From assembly GCA_000434915.1 (NCBI GenBank), contig FR882080.1, positions 104,679 to 115,910 of the forward strand: 11,232 nucleotides of DNA, written 5' to 3'. Source of the DNA: Ruminococcus sp. CAG:563. GTDB lineage: Bacteria > Bacillota > Clostridia > Oscillospirales > Acutalibacteraceae. A program made the position numbers and the translations under genes. This document shows positions 1 through 6,695 of the stretch, piece by piece (position 1 is the first letter of the stretch; the number at the start of each line of letters is the position of its first letter). The notes beneath the pieces are model-generated. The model was not told the origin of the DNA. It was given only the letters and a program-made list of their open reading frames with translations, and made no database searches.

Positions 1-243
1 TCATTCCTGCTCATCAACAAGCCTAAGGATATCAAAACTCAGATCGATGAGGTTCTCGGAAAGAAGCTTATAATCAGAACAAGATCGGATAACTACGGCT
101 CATACAAGGAAACGGATTCGCAGATCGCCCTAAACAGCGGTGCACAGATCGTTTCGACAGACTATCCTCCGAAGGCCGATATATCCAAGGCGGAACGGGT
201 TGTAACGTTCAACGACGGATATACCGTCAGTATTGTAAAATAA
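1..243 (+). CDS. Ca2+-dependent phosphoinositide phospholipase C-like protein, C-terminal fragment
   Basis: Frame 1 is open from the window edge to TAA at 241-243, giving the last 80 residues; the start and the catalytic histidines lie outside the window. The fragment reads as the last strands of a TIM-barrel phosphodiesterase. The stretch KLIIRTRSDNY, followed about 20 residues later by LNSGAQIVSTDYPP, matches the ending (V/I)RTRAD...ALASGAQ(I/F)VSTDYP that I know from the bacterial Ca2+-dependent PI-PLC family, whose members cleave phosphoinositide-type headgroups and are usually exported. A final strand (ERVVTFNDGYTVSIVK) closes the protein. It is the only plus-strand gene here and converges on the phosphate symporter gene across a shared terminator. 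The family call rests on this short C-terminal match, and the substrate is unknown. A related glycerophosphodiester phosphodiesterase fold is the main alternative. Confidence 0.7.
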   Translation, partial: SFLLINKPKDIKTQIDEVLGKKLIIRTRSDNYGSYKETDSQIALNSGAQIVSTDYPPKADISKAERVVTFNDGYTVSIVK

Positions 244-257
244 AATATCGCACAAAA

Positions 258-289
258 AAAGGTTGCACGGTCAATTCCGAGCAACCTTT
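258..289. terminator. Bidirectional intrinsic terminator between convergent genes
   Basis: A perfect 9-bp stem (AAAGGTTGC 258-266 with GCAACCTTT 281-289) encloses a 14-nt loop that can add a CGG/CCG pairing (268-270 with 277-279). On the plus strand the stem runs into TTTAAATTTTTAT. On the minus strand it runs into seven Ts (complement of 254-260). It therefore suits both the plus-strand phospholipase gene ending at 243 and the minus-strand symporter operon ending at 296. Confidence 0.85.
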
Positions 290-295
290 AAATTT

Positions 296-2083
296 TTATA
301 TCTTGCTGTACTTTTCCGAATAATATTTGTATCTTTCTTCAAACGCTTTGCTGTTGTGCTTAAAATTACCGAGCGTTTCATGAAGATTCAGGTTATGCTC
401 CGCAGCATCAATGACACAGCCTGCTATATTTGAGCAATGGTCGGAAACACGTTCAAAATTCGTGAGGATATCCGACCAGACGAATCCCATCTCCATACTG
501 CATTCACCGTTTCTCATGCGCAGAACATGGCTTGTCCTCATGTTCTCCTTCATCTCGTCAATGACCTGTTCAAGCGGCTCAACGTCGCCCGCCTTGGCAC
601 GGTCGTTATTGATAAACGCCTCCATTGAAAGGTCAAGGATTTCGTTAACGGCCGAAGATATAATAGAAAAGTCATGTGCCGCTTCGGGGGAAAAGACAAT
701 CTTTTTATCCCTCATTTCCTCTGCGGATTCGAGCAGATTTACCGCATGGTCGGAAATTCTTTCAAAATCACCAAGCAGCTTCAAGAGCATGTTTGCTTCC
801 TCGCTGTCGCTGTCGGCAAGACGTTCCGAACCTATCTTAACAAGATAGGTTGCCAGCATATCCTCATAACGGTCACAGCGCTGCTCATCTTCTTTGATGC
901 TTTCGGCAAGCTCGGGAGTATACGCAGTGATTGATTTGATGCTGTTTTTCAAAGCCTGCGCCGCTCTGCGAGCCATTTCGATTTCTTTCAGGCTGCATTG
1001 CTGAAGTGCAAGCGTCGGCGTAAACAAAAGTCGTTCATCAAGCTCTGTGTCCTCCTCCGCATCCTTTGAATCGGGAATAAGCTTGCACACAAGCTTTTCA
1101 AGCACGCCCGAGAGCGGCAGGAACAGTGCCGTATTCAATATCTTAAAACCGGTATTTATGATTGCGATTCCGACAAACGTTGCCGACGAATCTAAAACTG
1201 CCGGCTTCAAAAATGCTTTAATCAGCCAGAATACCGTTACCCAAACAATTGAGCCGATAGCGTTTATCAGCAAATGAACCGTTGCGGCACGCTTCGCTTC
1301 TCTCTTTGTGCCGACACCCGATATCATTGCCGTGACGCATGTGCCGATACCGTCGCCCATTACTATCGGAATAGCCGCGCCGATCGAAACCTGTCCCGTG
1401 ACCGTCAAGGCCTGCAAAATGCCGACCGAGGCCGAGCTTGACTGAATAAGAGCTGTCAAGAGTGTGCCTGCCAAAAGTCCTAAAAGCGGATTTTTGAACA
1501 TCACGAAAAGCTGCTGAAACTCCGGCACCTCCGAAAGTCCCGATACAGCCGATGACATTGTTTCCATACCGAACATCAATACCGAAAATCCGAGAAGAAT
1601 CGCTCCGCTGTCCTTTTTCTTTGAATCCTTCATGAAAAGATACATCACGATTCCGACAAGGGCAAGCACCGGTGTAAATGAACTCGGCTTAAGAAGTCTT
1701 ATCCAAATATTATCGCTGCTGATTCCACCGAGCGAGAGCACCCAGCCTGTCACGGTCGTGCCCACGTTTGCGCCCATGATAACATTGATAGCCTGTCTGA
1801 GCGTCATGAGTCCGGAATTGACAAAGCCGACCACCATGACCGTGGTCGCAGACGAGCTCTGAATAACAGCAGTAACGCCCAGACCGGTCAAGAAGCCGGC
1901 TATTTTATTTGATGTAAGCTTTTCGAGTGTGTTTCTCAGGCTGTTGCCTGCGCGGCGCTCCAGTGCCTGCCCCATAACATTCATTCCGAACAGGAACAGA
2001 CACAAGCCGCCGATCATAGTTAGTGCATTAAAAATATCCATAGCGCTCACCGAAATAACAAAGTATTGCGTAATTGCTTTCAC
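296..2083 (-). CDS. Na+/phosphate symporter family protein with C-terminal PhoU-like domain
   Basis: A membrane transporter of the NptA/PNaS (Na/Pi cotransporter II) family that should couple sodium influx to inorganic phosphate transport. The two inverted membrane repeats are visible. QSSSATT (75-81) with GANVGTTVT (104-112) forms the first, and QSSSAS (214-219) with GDGIGTCVTA (243-252) forms the second; the QSSS motifs are the family's substrate/Na+ signature. Residues about 355-595 form a helical PhoU-like tail with two copies of a D/NFER(I/V)SDH motif (439-446 and 542-549), the acidic metal-binding pattern of PhoU. The length, 595 aa, is usual for the fused form. The GTG at 2083 follows an AAGGAA site that overlaps the stop of the lipid kinase gene. 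An ATG 14 codons later (2041, MDIFNALT...) matches the usual N-terminus of the family and has a weaker GGTGAG upstream. It is the last gene of a three-gene operon, 14 nt after the kinase. Direction and phosphate specificity are inferred from the family. Confidence 0.9.
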   Translation of the reverse strand: MKAITQYFVISVSAMDIFNALTMIGGLCLFLFGMNVMGQALERRAGNSLRNTLEKLTSNKIAGFLTGLGVTAVIQSSSATTVMVVGFVNSGLMTLRQAINVIMGANVGTTVTGWVLSLGGISSDNIWIRLLKPSSFTPVLALVGIVMYLFMKDSKKKDSGAILLGFSVLMFGMETMSSAVSGLSEVPEFQQLFVMFKNPLLGLLAGTLLTALIQSSSASVGILQALTVTGQVSIGAAIPIVMGDGIGTCVTAMISGVGTKREAKRAATVHLLINAIGSIVWVTVFWLIKAFLKPAVLDSSATFVGIAIINTGFKILNTALFLPLSGVLEKLVCKLIPDSKDAEEDTELDERLLFTPTLALQQCSLKEIEMARRAAQALKNSIKSITAYTPELAESIKEDEQRCDRYEDMLATYLVKIGSERLADSDSEEANMLLKLLGDFERISDHAVNLLESAEEMRDKKIVFSPEAAHDFSIISSAVNEILDLSMEAFINNDRAKAGDVEPLEQVIDEMKENMRTSHVLRMRNGECSMEMGFVWSDILTNFERVSDHCSNIAGCVIDAAEHNLNLHETLGNFKHNSKAFEERYKYYSEKYSKI

Positions 2084-2097
2084 TCTATTATTTCCTT

Positions 2098-3054
2098 TTA
2101 TTTAATTTCAACACCTATTTCGTCGGAAATTATTCCGCTCTTTCTGTCCTCAATATAGCTTGAGGTTGTCGGAATAACAAAGCTGAATGCAGAAGGAATA
2201 ATTTCGAACGTGCTGTCCGTAACGAGGTCACATTCGCCGTCAACATTAACCGAGGCCGGTGTATCGCTGTGAACAGTCATCTTCTTTCCTCTGACATATG
2301 TAGTCTCGGGCCATTTAAAATGTCTGCCCTTTTTGTAATTACCTATCTGAGTTACAAGTCTCGGAATTTTCATCGCTCTGACGATTGAAAAATCGAGCAG
2401 TCCGTCATCGGGAACGGCATAGGGAGCCGCCTGATATCCGCCGCCGTAGAAACGGCTGTTTCCGCAGAAGGCAAAGACAAAATTATCCGTTATCGGCTCT
2501 CCGTCGTCAATTGTAATTGTGAAGCGGTTAGATGTTTTTGATTTAAGACAATAGAAAAGTGAAGCCGTGTAAGCCGATTCACCCGTGAGCCATGGAAGTT
2601 TTTTGAAATCCGCCTGTTTTGAGCAAACCTCGGCGTCAAATCCCATTGAGCACTGGTTGACGGCAATCCTGTCGCCGCACTTAATGGCGTCGATTTTTAT
2701 TGACGTTCCGTCAATCTGAGCGCCTATATCCATAAACTGCTCTTTTGTTCCGAAAAGACGGATAAAATCATTGCCCGAACCGAGAGGAACAGCGGCAAAC
2801 TCAACGTTATTGTAGCCATAAATCGCATTGACGATATCATATATCGTTCCGTCACCGCCACAGGCATAAATTCTTGTTTTCTCGCCGCTCTCACCTATAT
2901 TTTTGCAATAGTCGTGCGTATCCTGCGATGACTTGCTGACATAGACCTTATAATCCATATTTCTTTCGGCAGTTGCTTCCTTGATCTTCGGCATAACCGT
3001 TTCAAAGGCCTTTCCTTTACCTGCATTCGGATTGATTAAAAAAAGGTGCTTCAT
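2098..3054 (-). CDS. YegS/DagK-type diacylglycerol (lipid) kinase
   Basis: A cytosolic, membrane-associated lipid kinase of the DAGK catalytic family, which phosphorylates diacylglycerol or a related lipid with ATP to make phosphatidic acid for phospholipid recycling. The motifs are in family order: NPNAGKG (8-14) for nucleotide contact, GGDGT (66-70), PLGSGND (90-96), NQCSMGFDAEV (133-143), GGGYQAAP (204-211) with PDDGLLDF (215-222), and VNVDGE (269-274) in the C-terminal beta domain. At 318 aa it is full length. The start ATG at 3054 has an excellent GGAGGT eight bases upstream. It lies 18 nt after the methyltransferase gene and 14 nt before the symporter gene, so the three are probably co-transcribed. 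The exact lipid substrate cannot be read from the sequence; the general DagK/YegS/BmrU class is certain. Confidence 0.92.
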   Translation of the reverse strand: MKHLFLINPNAGKGKAFETVMPKIKEATAERNMDYKVYVSKSSQDTHDYCKNIGESGEKTRIYACGGDGTIYDIVNAIYGYNNVEFAAVPLGSGNDFIRLFGTKEQFMDIGAQIDGTSIKIDAIKCGDRIAVNQCSMGFDAEVCSKQADFKKLPWLTGESAYTASLFYCLKSKTSNRFTITIDDGEPITDNFVFAFCGNSRFYGGGYQAAPYAVPDDGLLDFSIVRAMKIPRLVTQIGNYKKGRHFKWPETTYVRGKKMTVHSDTPASVNVDGECDLVTDSTFEIIPSAFSFVIPTTSSYIEDRKSGIISDEIGVEIK

Positions 3055-3072
3055 TACTAACTACCTCCAAAA

Positions 3073-4188
3073 TCACTTAAAATACATAAACAACTGACAT
3101 TTTATCATACCGTTATAGAGCTTGCGACGCTTATCCGCCTTCCTGCCGAATTCCTTTTCAAACTCCTCAGACGGGCTTATAACATAATACGACCAGCCGT
3201 GTTTTCTTATGAATTTTTCGCCCATTATTTTATAAAGCTTTTGCGCTTCTTCGATGTCGAGAAGTCTCTCGCCGTATGGCGGATTACAAATAACCGTACC
3301 CTTTTCGCTTTTCGGCTCAAAGTTTCTGATATCGGCTTTTTCAAACTTAATCTTTCTCTCAACACCTGCACGTTTGGCATTGATTTTTGCAATTTCAAGC
3401 GCATCCTCATCGATATCCGAACCGTAAGCGATGAAATCCGTGTCATAATTCACAAGATCCCTTGCACGGTTGCGTTCATCTGCCCAAATCTTTTCGTCAA
3501 TGACGTCCCAACGCTCGGCGGAGAAATATCTGTTCACTCCGGGGGCGATGTTGTGAACCATCATTGCACCCTCGATAAGGATTGTACCGCTTCCGCACAT
3601 CGGGTCATAGAGTGTGTGATAAGGGCGAAGTCTTGCGAGGTCGCAGAGTGCGGCGGCAAGCGTCTCCTTGATAGGAGCGGCATTCGCCTGCGGACGGTAG
3701 CCTCTCTTGTGCAGTCCCGCACCGGTTGTATCGAGGAGTAGGCTGACCTTATCCTTCATAATCGAGAACTGAATCTGATGCACAGGGCCTGTTTCATCAA
3801 ACCAACTGATGCCGTATTTTGACTTCATACGTTCAACAACAGCCTTTTTGATTATCGACTGGCAGTCGCTGACGCTGAAAAGCGTTGAATTAAGCGAATA
3901 TCCCTTGACCGGGAAAGCGTCATATGCACCGATCCAATCCTCCCACGGGAGGGCCTTTGTGCCCTGGAAAAGCTCTTCAAAGCTTCGGGCATAGAATTCG
4001 CCGACAAGAATCTGAATTCTCTCGGAAAATCGGGAGCAGATATTTGCCCTTGCGAGCATTGCTTCGTCACCCGAAAAGAGAACTCTTCCGTTTTCGGACA
4101 CAACGTCCTCAGCACCGAGTGTTTTCATTTCATTGGCAATTATTGATTCCAGACCCAGAAGGCACGGTATTACAAATCTTATTTTCAT
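3073..4188 (-). CDS. THUMP-domain class I SAM-dependent RNA methyltransferase (YpsC/RlmL-N type)
   Basis: A predicted 23S rRNA guanine-N2 methyltransferase of the COG0116 group (B. subtilis YpsC; N-terminal half of E. coli RlmL). An N-terminal ferredoxin-like segment and THUMP RNA-binding domain span about 1-155 and end at LLLDTTGAGLHKRGYR (150-164), a family signature. The Rossmann methyltransferase domain then shows motif I DPMCGSGT (195-202) for SAM binding, an acidic pair in GSDIDEDAL (256-264), KADIRNF (284-290) and the catalytic NPPYGER (302-308). The NPPY form is typical of exocyclic-amine methylation. Its length of 371 aa is usual for the single-domain form. The start ATG at 4188 has GAGG seven bases upstream. 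It is the first gene of the operon with the lipid kinase and the phosphate symporter; no functional link is obvious. The exact target nucleotide is inferred. Confidence 0.9.
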   Translation of the reverse strand: MKIRFVIPCLLGLESIIANEMKTLGAEDVVSENGRVLFSGDEAMLARANICSRFSERIQILVGEFYARSFEELFQGTKALPWEDWIGAYDAFPVKGYSLNSTLFSVSDCQSIIKKAVVERMKSKYGISWFDETGPVHQIQFSIMKDKVSLLLDTTGAGLHKRGYRPQANAAPIKETLAAALCDLARLRPYHTLYDPMCGSGTILIEGAMMVHNIAPGVNRYFSAERWDVIDEKIWADERNRARDLVNYDTDFIAYGSDIDEDALEIAKINAKRAGVERKIKFEKADIRNFEPKSEKGTVICNPPYGERLLDIEEAQKLYKIMGEKFIRKHGWSYYVISPSEEFEKEFGRKADKRRKLYNGMIKCQLFMYFK

Positions 4189-4272
4189 TATATAACCTCA
4201 AATTTAAAACAATTTAATATTTATATGAATAATCTTTTAACACAAAATTCTACCTGTTTTCTCGCAAATGCT

Positions 4273-4302
4273 CTTATATTCCTGTACTACGGAAAAATGC
4301 AA
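4273..4302 (-). promoter_or_regulatory. Candidate sigmaA-type promoter for the methyltransferase-lipid kinase-symporter operon
   Basis: On the minus strand TTGCAT (complement of 4297-4302) is followed after 18 nt by TATAAG (complement of 4273-4278). That gives a start site near 4266 and a leader of about 78 nt before the ATG at 4188. The -10 matches consensus at five of six positions, the -35 only in TTG. A second AT-rich -10-like stretch (TATAAA near 4220) exists without a good -35. The call rests on pattern matching only. Confidence 0.3.
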
Positions 4303-4398
4303 ACCATTTGGCAAGAGATTTTTTCGTTAGACAGTTTAAAGTTCTCGAAGGCTATATTCTTATATGCCGAGAGGGCTTTAGGCTGTATAACGGAAAAA
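4282..4398. repeat. Degenerate direct duplication in the gap upstream of the methyltransferase gene
   Basis: CTGTACTACGGAAAAA (4282-4297) recurs as CTGTATAACGGAAAAA (4383-4398), 14 of 16 bases identical and 101 bp apart. Each copy is preceded by TCTTATAT(T/G)CC (4272-4282 and 4359-4369, with an extra 17 bases before the second CTGTA). Between them a hairpin can form from 4343 to 4373, with TCTC/GAGA outside and GGCTATA/TATAGCC-type pairing inside. No coding sequence is convincing in 4189-4404. The minus strand is open for about 40 codons (4409-4289) but lacks a start codon. The region could be an old duplication or an intergenic repeat element. Confidence 0.45.
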
Positions 4399-4404
4399 GA
4401 TCCG

Positions 4405-5250
4405 TCAAATCACTTCAACAGAGTGCCGTGTAACATGACATCCAAAATTAACTGCCACAGGCAATCCGGCAATGTGAGTCGGTGCGGTTTCAATGGCGAC
4501 GGAAAGTGCCGTTGTGTCGCCGCCGAAGCCCATTGGGCCAACATTCGTTTCCTTGTTTATGCGTTCAAGAATTTCCGCTTCCATTTGAGCATAGAATTCA
4601 TCGGGATTTTTCTCTGAAACACTTCGGCAAAGAGCCTTTTTGGCAAGGTATGCACACTGCTCAAAATCGCCTCCGATTCCGATTCCGAGAACGATCGGAG
4701 GGCACGGATTGCCGCCTGCGGTTCTGACGCACGAAAGAACATATTCAATAATGTCCTCCCTGCCCCTCGCCGGGGTCATCATTTTAAGACAGCTCATGTT
4801 CTCACTGCCGAAGCCCTTGGGAGCAACGGTGATTTTAACCTTGTCACCGTCAACAATGTGTGTATGGAGAACGGCAGGAGTGTTATCCCTTGTGTTGACA
4901 CGTCTGAGCGGATCGCCGACAACGGAACAGCGGAGATAGCCGTTGACATAGCCGTCATGAACGCCCTTGTTTACGGCTTCGCTAAGGCTGCCGCCGACAA
5001 AATGCACATCCTGGCCTATTTCAAGGAAAACGACAGCCATTCCCGTGTCCTGACAGATTGGAATGTCAAGTTCCTTTGCTGCGTCAAGATTGGCCTCGAT
5101 ATCGCCGAGAACGCTCTTTGCAAGGTTGTTTCTTTCGTAATTTCGGCATTTACCGATTGTTTCGGCAAGATCATCCGGCAAAAGCTTATTCGCCTTGACG
5201 CAAAGCTCTGCGACTGCCTCGCTTATTTTATTTACATCAATTTCTCTCAA
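4405..5250 (-). CDS. Class I (Fe-S) fumarate hydratase / L-tartrate dehydratase, alpha subunit
   Basis: The alpha subunit of the two-subunit oxygen-sensitive [4Fe-4S] hydro-lyases that interconvert fumarate and L-malate, or dehydrate tartrate, in the cytosol. Counting from the TTG start, the protein is 281 aa, a normal alpha length. Family motifs are CQDTGMAV (Cys66), GSENMSCLKM (Cys154), GGNPCPP (Cys183), GIGIGGDFE and the C-terminal NFGCHVTRH (Cys271). Cys66, Cys183 and Cys271 have the spacing expected of the three cluster ligands of FumA-type enzymes. The frame is open to a GTG at 5259, but AGGTGA (5256-5261) sits five bases before the TTG at 5248-5250. Starting there gives MREIDVNKISEAV, the usual family N-terminus, so I chose TTG. 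The beta subunit gene, normally adjacent downstream, is not in the window. A TATAAT lies at 5280-5285. Fumarate versus tartrate specificity cannot be decided here. Confidence 0.9.
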   Translation of the reverse strand: MREIDVNKISEAVAELCVKANKLLPDDLAETIGKCRNYERNNLAKSVLGDIEANLDAAKELDIPICQDTGMAVVFLEIGQDVHFVGGSLSEAVNKGVHDGYVNGYLRCSVVGDPLRRVNTRDNTPAVLHTHIVDGDKVKITVAPKGFGSENMSCLKMMTPARGREDIIEYVLSCVRTAGGNPCPPIVLGIGIGGDFEQCAYLAKKALCRSVSEKNPDEFYAQMEAEILERINKETNVGPMGFGGDTTALSVAIETAPTHIAGLPVAVNFGCHVTRHSVEVI

Positions 5251-5279
5251 ATATATCACCTGAATGTTTCGATATTCCG

Positions 5280-5285
5280 ATTATA
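5280..5285 (-). promoter_or_regulatory. Candidate -10 box for the fumarase alpha gene
   Basis: A perfect TATAAT on the minus strand lies about 30 bases upstream of the TTG start, which would give a start site near 5273 and a leader of roughly 20 nt. No recognisable -35 occurs 16-18 bases upstream, so it would need an activator or be weak. Confidence 0.3.
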
Positions 5286-5340
5286 GATCAGCCGCTGAGA
5301 GTTGTGCTACAATCATTTTCAATATTAACTTATTCTTTCC

Positions 5341-5362
5341 GGCAAGCTAATTAGCGGTTGCC
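5341..5362. repeat. Inverted repeat upstream of the fumarase alpha promoter
   Basis: GGCAA (5341-5345) pairs with TTGCC (5358-5362) around the exact 10-bp palindrome GCTAATTAGC (5346-5355), with two unpaired Gs at 5356-5357. There is no T-run after it on either strand, so it is not a good terminator. It lies about 55-80 bp upstream of the TATAAT of the fumarase gene and just past the S1 gene terminator, a suitable place for a regulator-binding site. That role is inferred. Confidence 0.4.
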
Positions 5363-5367
5363 AATAT

Positions 5368-5395
5368 AAAAAACAGGAGCAGAAACCTGCTCCTG
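5368..5395 (-). terminator. Intrinsic terminator of the yabM-to-yabR cluster
   Basis: A perfect 9-bp GC-rich stem (CAGGAGCAG 5374-5382 with CTGCTCCTG 5387-5395) with a 4-nt loop is followed on the minus strand by TTTTTT (complement of 5368-5373) and further T/A. It lies nine bases after the stop of the S1 gene and closes the cluster. Confidence 0.93.
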
Positions 5396-5404
5396 AAATA
5401 ACCA

Positions 5405-5848
5405 TTACAGCTTGTTTGTACCTCGACGGTTATATCCGCCGCCATGCTTGGAGTCACGCTTCAAATCCGACATTTTCTCGTCACTTACCTGCTTGAATTT
5501 TGCCATCATGCTTTCAAATGACTGAGGCTGATTGTCCGTGCTCTTGTTGCCCTGCCAAACGTTTGCCGCAGGTCTCCTCGGCTGAGTGGACTTCGGCCTT
5601 TGGGTTTTCGGCTGTTCAACTGCTTTTCGGATAGAAAGGCTTATCTTGCCGTCATCTGCTATGGAAAGGATTTTTACCTTTACCTGCTGACCGACCTTAA
5701 GATGATCCTTAATGTCTTTTACGAATTCCGTAGCGACCTCAGAAATATGTACCATTCCCTTTTTGCCGCCGTCAAGATCAACAAAGGCACCGAAAGACGT
5801 AAAACCGGTTACTTTTCCCTCAACTATTGAACCAACTTCCAACTGCAT
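5405..5848 (-). CDS. yabR: S1-domain RNA-binding protein, YabR-like
   Basis: A small protein with one S1 (OB-fold) RNA-binding domain at about residues 4-74 (VGSIVEGKVTGFTSFGAFVDL, then KGMVHISE at 30-37 and KVKILSIADDGKISLSIR at 57-74). The arrangement is like the C-terminal S1 domain of PNPase and B. subtilis general stress protein 13/YabR. A charged, glutamine/proline-rich tail follows (75-147). It holds a conserved-looking helix SFESMMAKFKQVSDEKMSDLKR (110-131) and a Gly/Arg end (GGGYNRRG) that may add RNA contacts. At 147 aa the size is normal. The ATG at 5848 has GAGGAG ten bases upstream, somewhat long spacing. It lies 30 nt after divIC and ends at a strong terminator, the same place as yabR behind divIC in Bacillus. 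The molecular role is not established for this family. Confidence 0.88.
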   Translation of the reverse strand: MQLEVGSIVEGKVTGFTSFGAFVDLDGGKKGMVHISEVATEFVKDIKDHLKVGQQVKVKILSIADDGKISLSIRKAVEQPKTQRPKSTQPRRPAANVWQGNKSTDNQPQSFESMMAKFKQVSDEKMSDLKRDSKHGGGYNRRGTNKL

Positions 5849-5878
5849 AAAATGCGTACTCCTCTTTTTTCCGAACCG

Positions 5879-6172
5879 TTAATCACTCACGGAGACGTCA
5901 TAATAGACATGCTCGCCGGGCTTCACATATCCAAGCTCGTCTCTTGCGACCTTCTCAACGTATTCATCTATTTCACCGCCGTCAATGTGCTCCTTGATTC
6001 GGTTGTTTTCGGCAACCTGCTCATTGTAAGACGCCTTGACCTCGGCAATTTCAGCTTTGGTTTCTTTTATATTTCTATGTATGGTTATCAATGAAATGGC
6101 GAAATATGCGCACAAAGCAACTATACAAAACGAAACAATAAAGCTACGCTTGCGCTTTTTCTTTTCTGCCAT
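5879..6172 (-). CDS. divIC: Septum formation initiator DivIC (FtsB-like)
   Basis: A bitopic cell-division protein that joins FtsL and DivIB in the divisome at the septal membrane. From the chosen start it is 97 aa: a very basic cytoplasmic N-terminus (MAEKKKRKR), one membrane segment (about 11-30, FIVSFCIVALCAYFAISLIT), an extracellular coiled coil (about 32-63) and the family end EYVEKVARDELGYVKPGEHVYY. The frame is open to GTG at 6202, but the ATG at 6172 has GAGGTGA five bases upstream and lies one base after the yabQ stop, so the shorter start is preferred and translation is likely coupled. Position between yabQ and yabR matches Bacillus. FtsL is the related alternative; synteny favours DivIC. 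Confidence 0.88.
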   Translation of the reverse strand: MAEKKKRKRSFIVSFCIVALCAYFAISLITIHRNIKETKAEIAEVKASYNEQVAENNRIKEHIDGGEIDEYVEKVARDELGYVKPGEHVYYDVSVSD

Positions 6173-6173
6173 T

Positions 6174-6695
6174 TCAGTCACCTCGATTCTCTGTTTCATC
6201 ACTTAACGGACGCACCGTTACGGATTGATTATACACTATTTCATATTGATTATGCAAGTCATTTTCCGAATTTTTTTTGCCTTTTGCGATATTTTTTTCT
6301 TTCTTTTTAATTTTTTCGGTAAAAACGGATACTCTGCGTCCGATATCGTGAAGCTTCGCAAGTTTTTTTCTGAGTTTTCTCAGCCTTTTTCTTATAAGAT
6401 ACGACATGAACGGGTCAATCATCTTAAAAGCGGCAAATCCTCCGAGTGCCTCGCCCGCCACCGCATAAAAAGTGACTTTGCCGTTGCATCGAACAAGGAA
6501 GAAGAAGAATGTCACGGTAAAAACGAAAAGTAAAAATATTATATCCCTCAAAAGAGTGAATTTTTTATCGCTTCCTGACAGCAAATAAAAAATTAATCGC
6601 AAAATTTCATAAATAAAGCCGAGGGCAAAGCCGATTCCGGCGGAATAAACTATTGTTAAAAGCTGCTCGGAGGATTTTGGGAGATATTCTATCAT
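6174..6695 (-). CDS. yabQ: Spore cortex biosynthesis protein YabQ
   Basis: A membrane protein of the YabQ family, which in B. subtilis is needed for spore cortex formation and sits in the outer forespore membrane. The 173-aa product has an N-terminal membrane segment (about 12-39, including GFIYEILRLIFYLL), a second (47-67) and a shorter third (about 74-94), then a strongly basic cytoplasmic region (102-145) rich in Lys/Arg. The hydrophobic half plus SGIGFALGFIYEILR-like beginning is typical for YabQ. The ATG at 6695 overlaps the yabP stop as ATGA, indicating translational coupling. The stop TGA is one base before the divIC ATG. The tail (146-173) is longer and less conserved-looking. The biochemical activity is unknown; identification rests on the profile plus yabP-yabQ-divIC order. 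Confidence 0.88.
   Translation of the reverse strand: MIEYLPKSSEQLLTIVYSAGIGFALGFIYEILRLIFYLLSGSDKKFTLLRDIIFLLFVFTVTFFFFLVRCNGKVTFYAVAGEALGGFAAFKMIDPFMSYLIRKRLRKLRKKLAKLHDIGRRVSVFTEKIKKKEKNIAKGKKNSENDLHNQYEIVYNQSVTVRPLSDETENRGD
6228..6257 (-). promoter_or_regulatory. divIC: Candidate promoter for divIC-yabR inside yabQ
   Basis: On the minus strand TTGCAT (complement of 6252-6257), 18 nt, then a perfect TATAAT (complement of 6228-6233) lie in the 3' end of yabQ. The expected start site is near 6221, about 49 nt before the divIC ATG. Such a promoter would let divIC, needed in growing cells, be expressed without the sporulation genes. It is supported only by sequence pattern; the -35 matches in TTG only. 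Confidence 0.4.

Noticed and set aside
3199..3741. Plus-strand open frame of 180 codons
   Set aside because: It lies wholly antisense to the methyltransferase gene, whose motifs are intact; the frame is a shadow of its codon pattern.
4343..4373. Hairpin considered as the fumarase terminator
   Set aside because: No T-run follows on the minus strand, and the stem contains an unpaired base and an asymmetric loop.
4289..4409. Minus-strand open stretch after the fumarase stop, considered as a remnant of the beta subunit
   Set aside because: No start codon, and the roughly 40-residue translation does not match the beta-subunit motifs I know; kept only as part of the repeat finding.
4225..4617. 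Plus-strand open frame of 130 codons
   Set aside because: It runs antisense through the end of the fumarase gene, has no convincing ribosome binding site and gives no recognisable protein.
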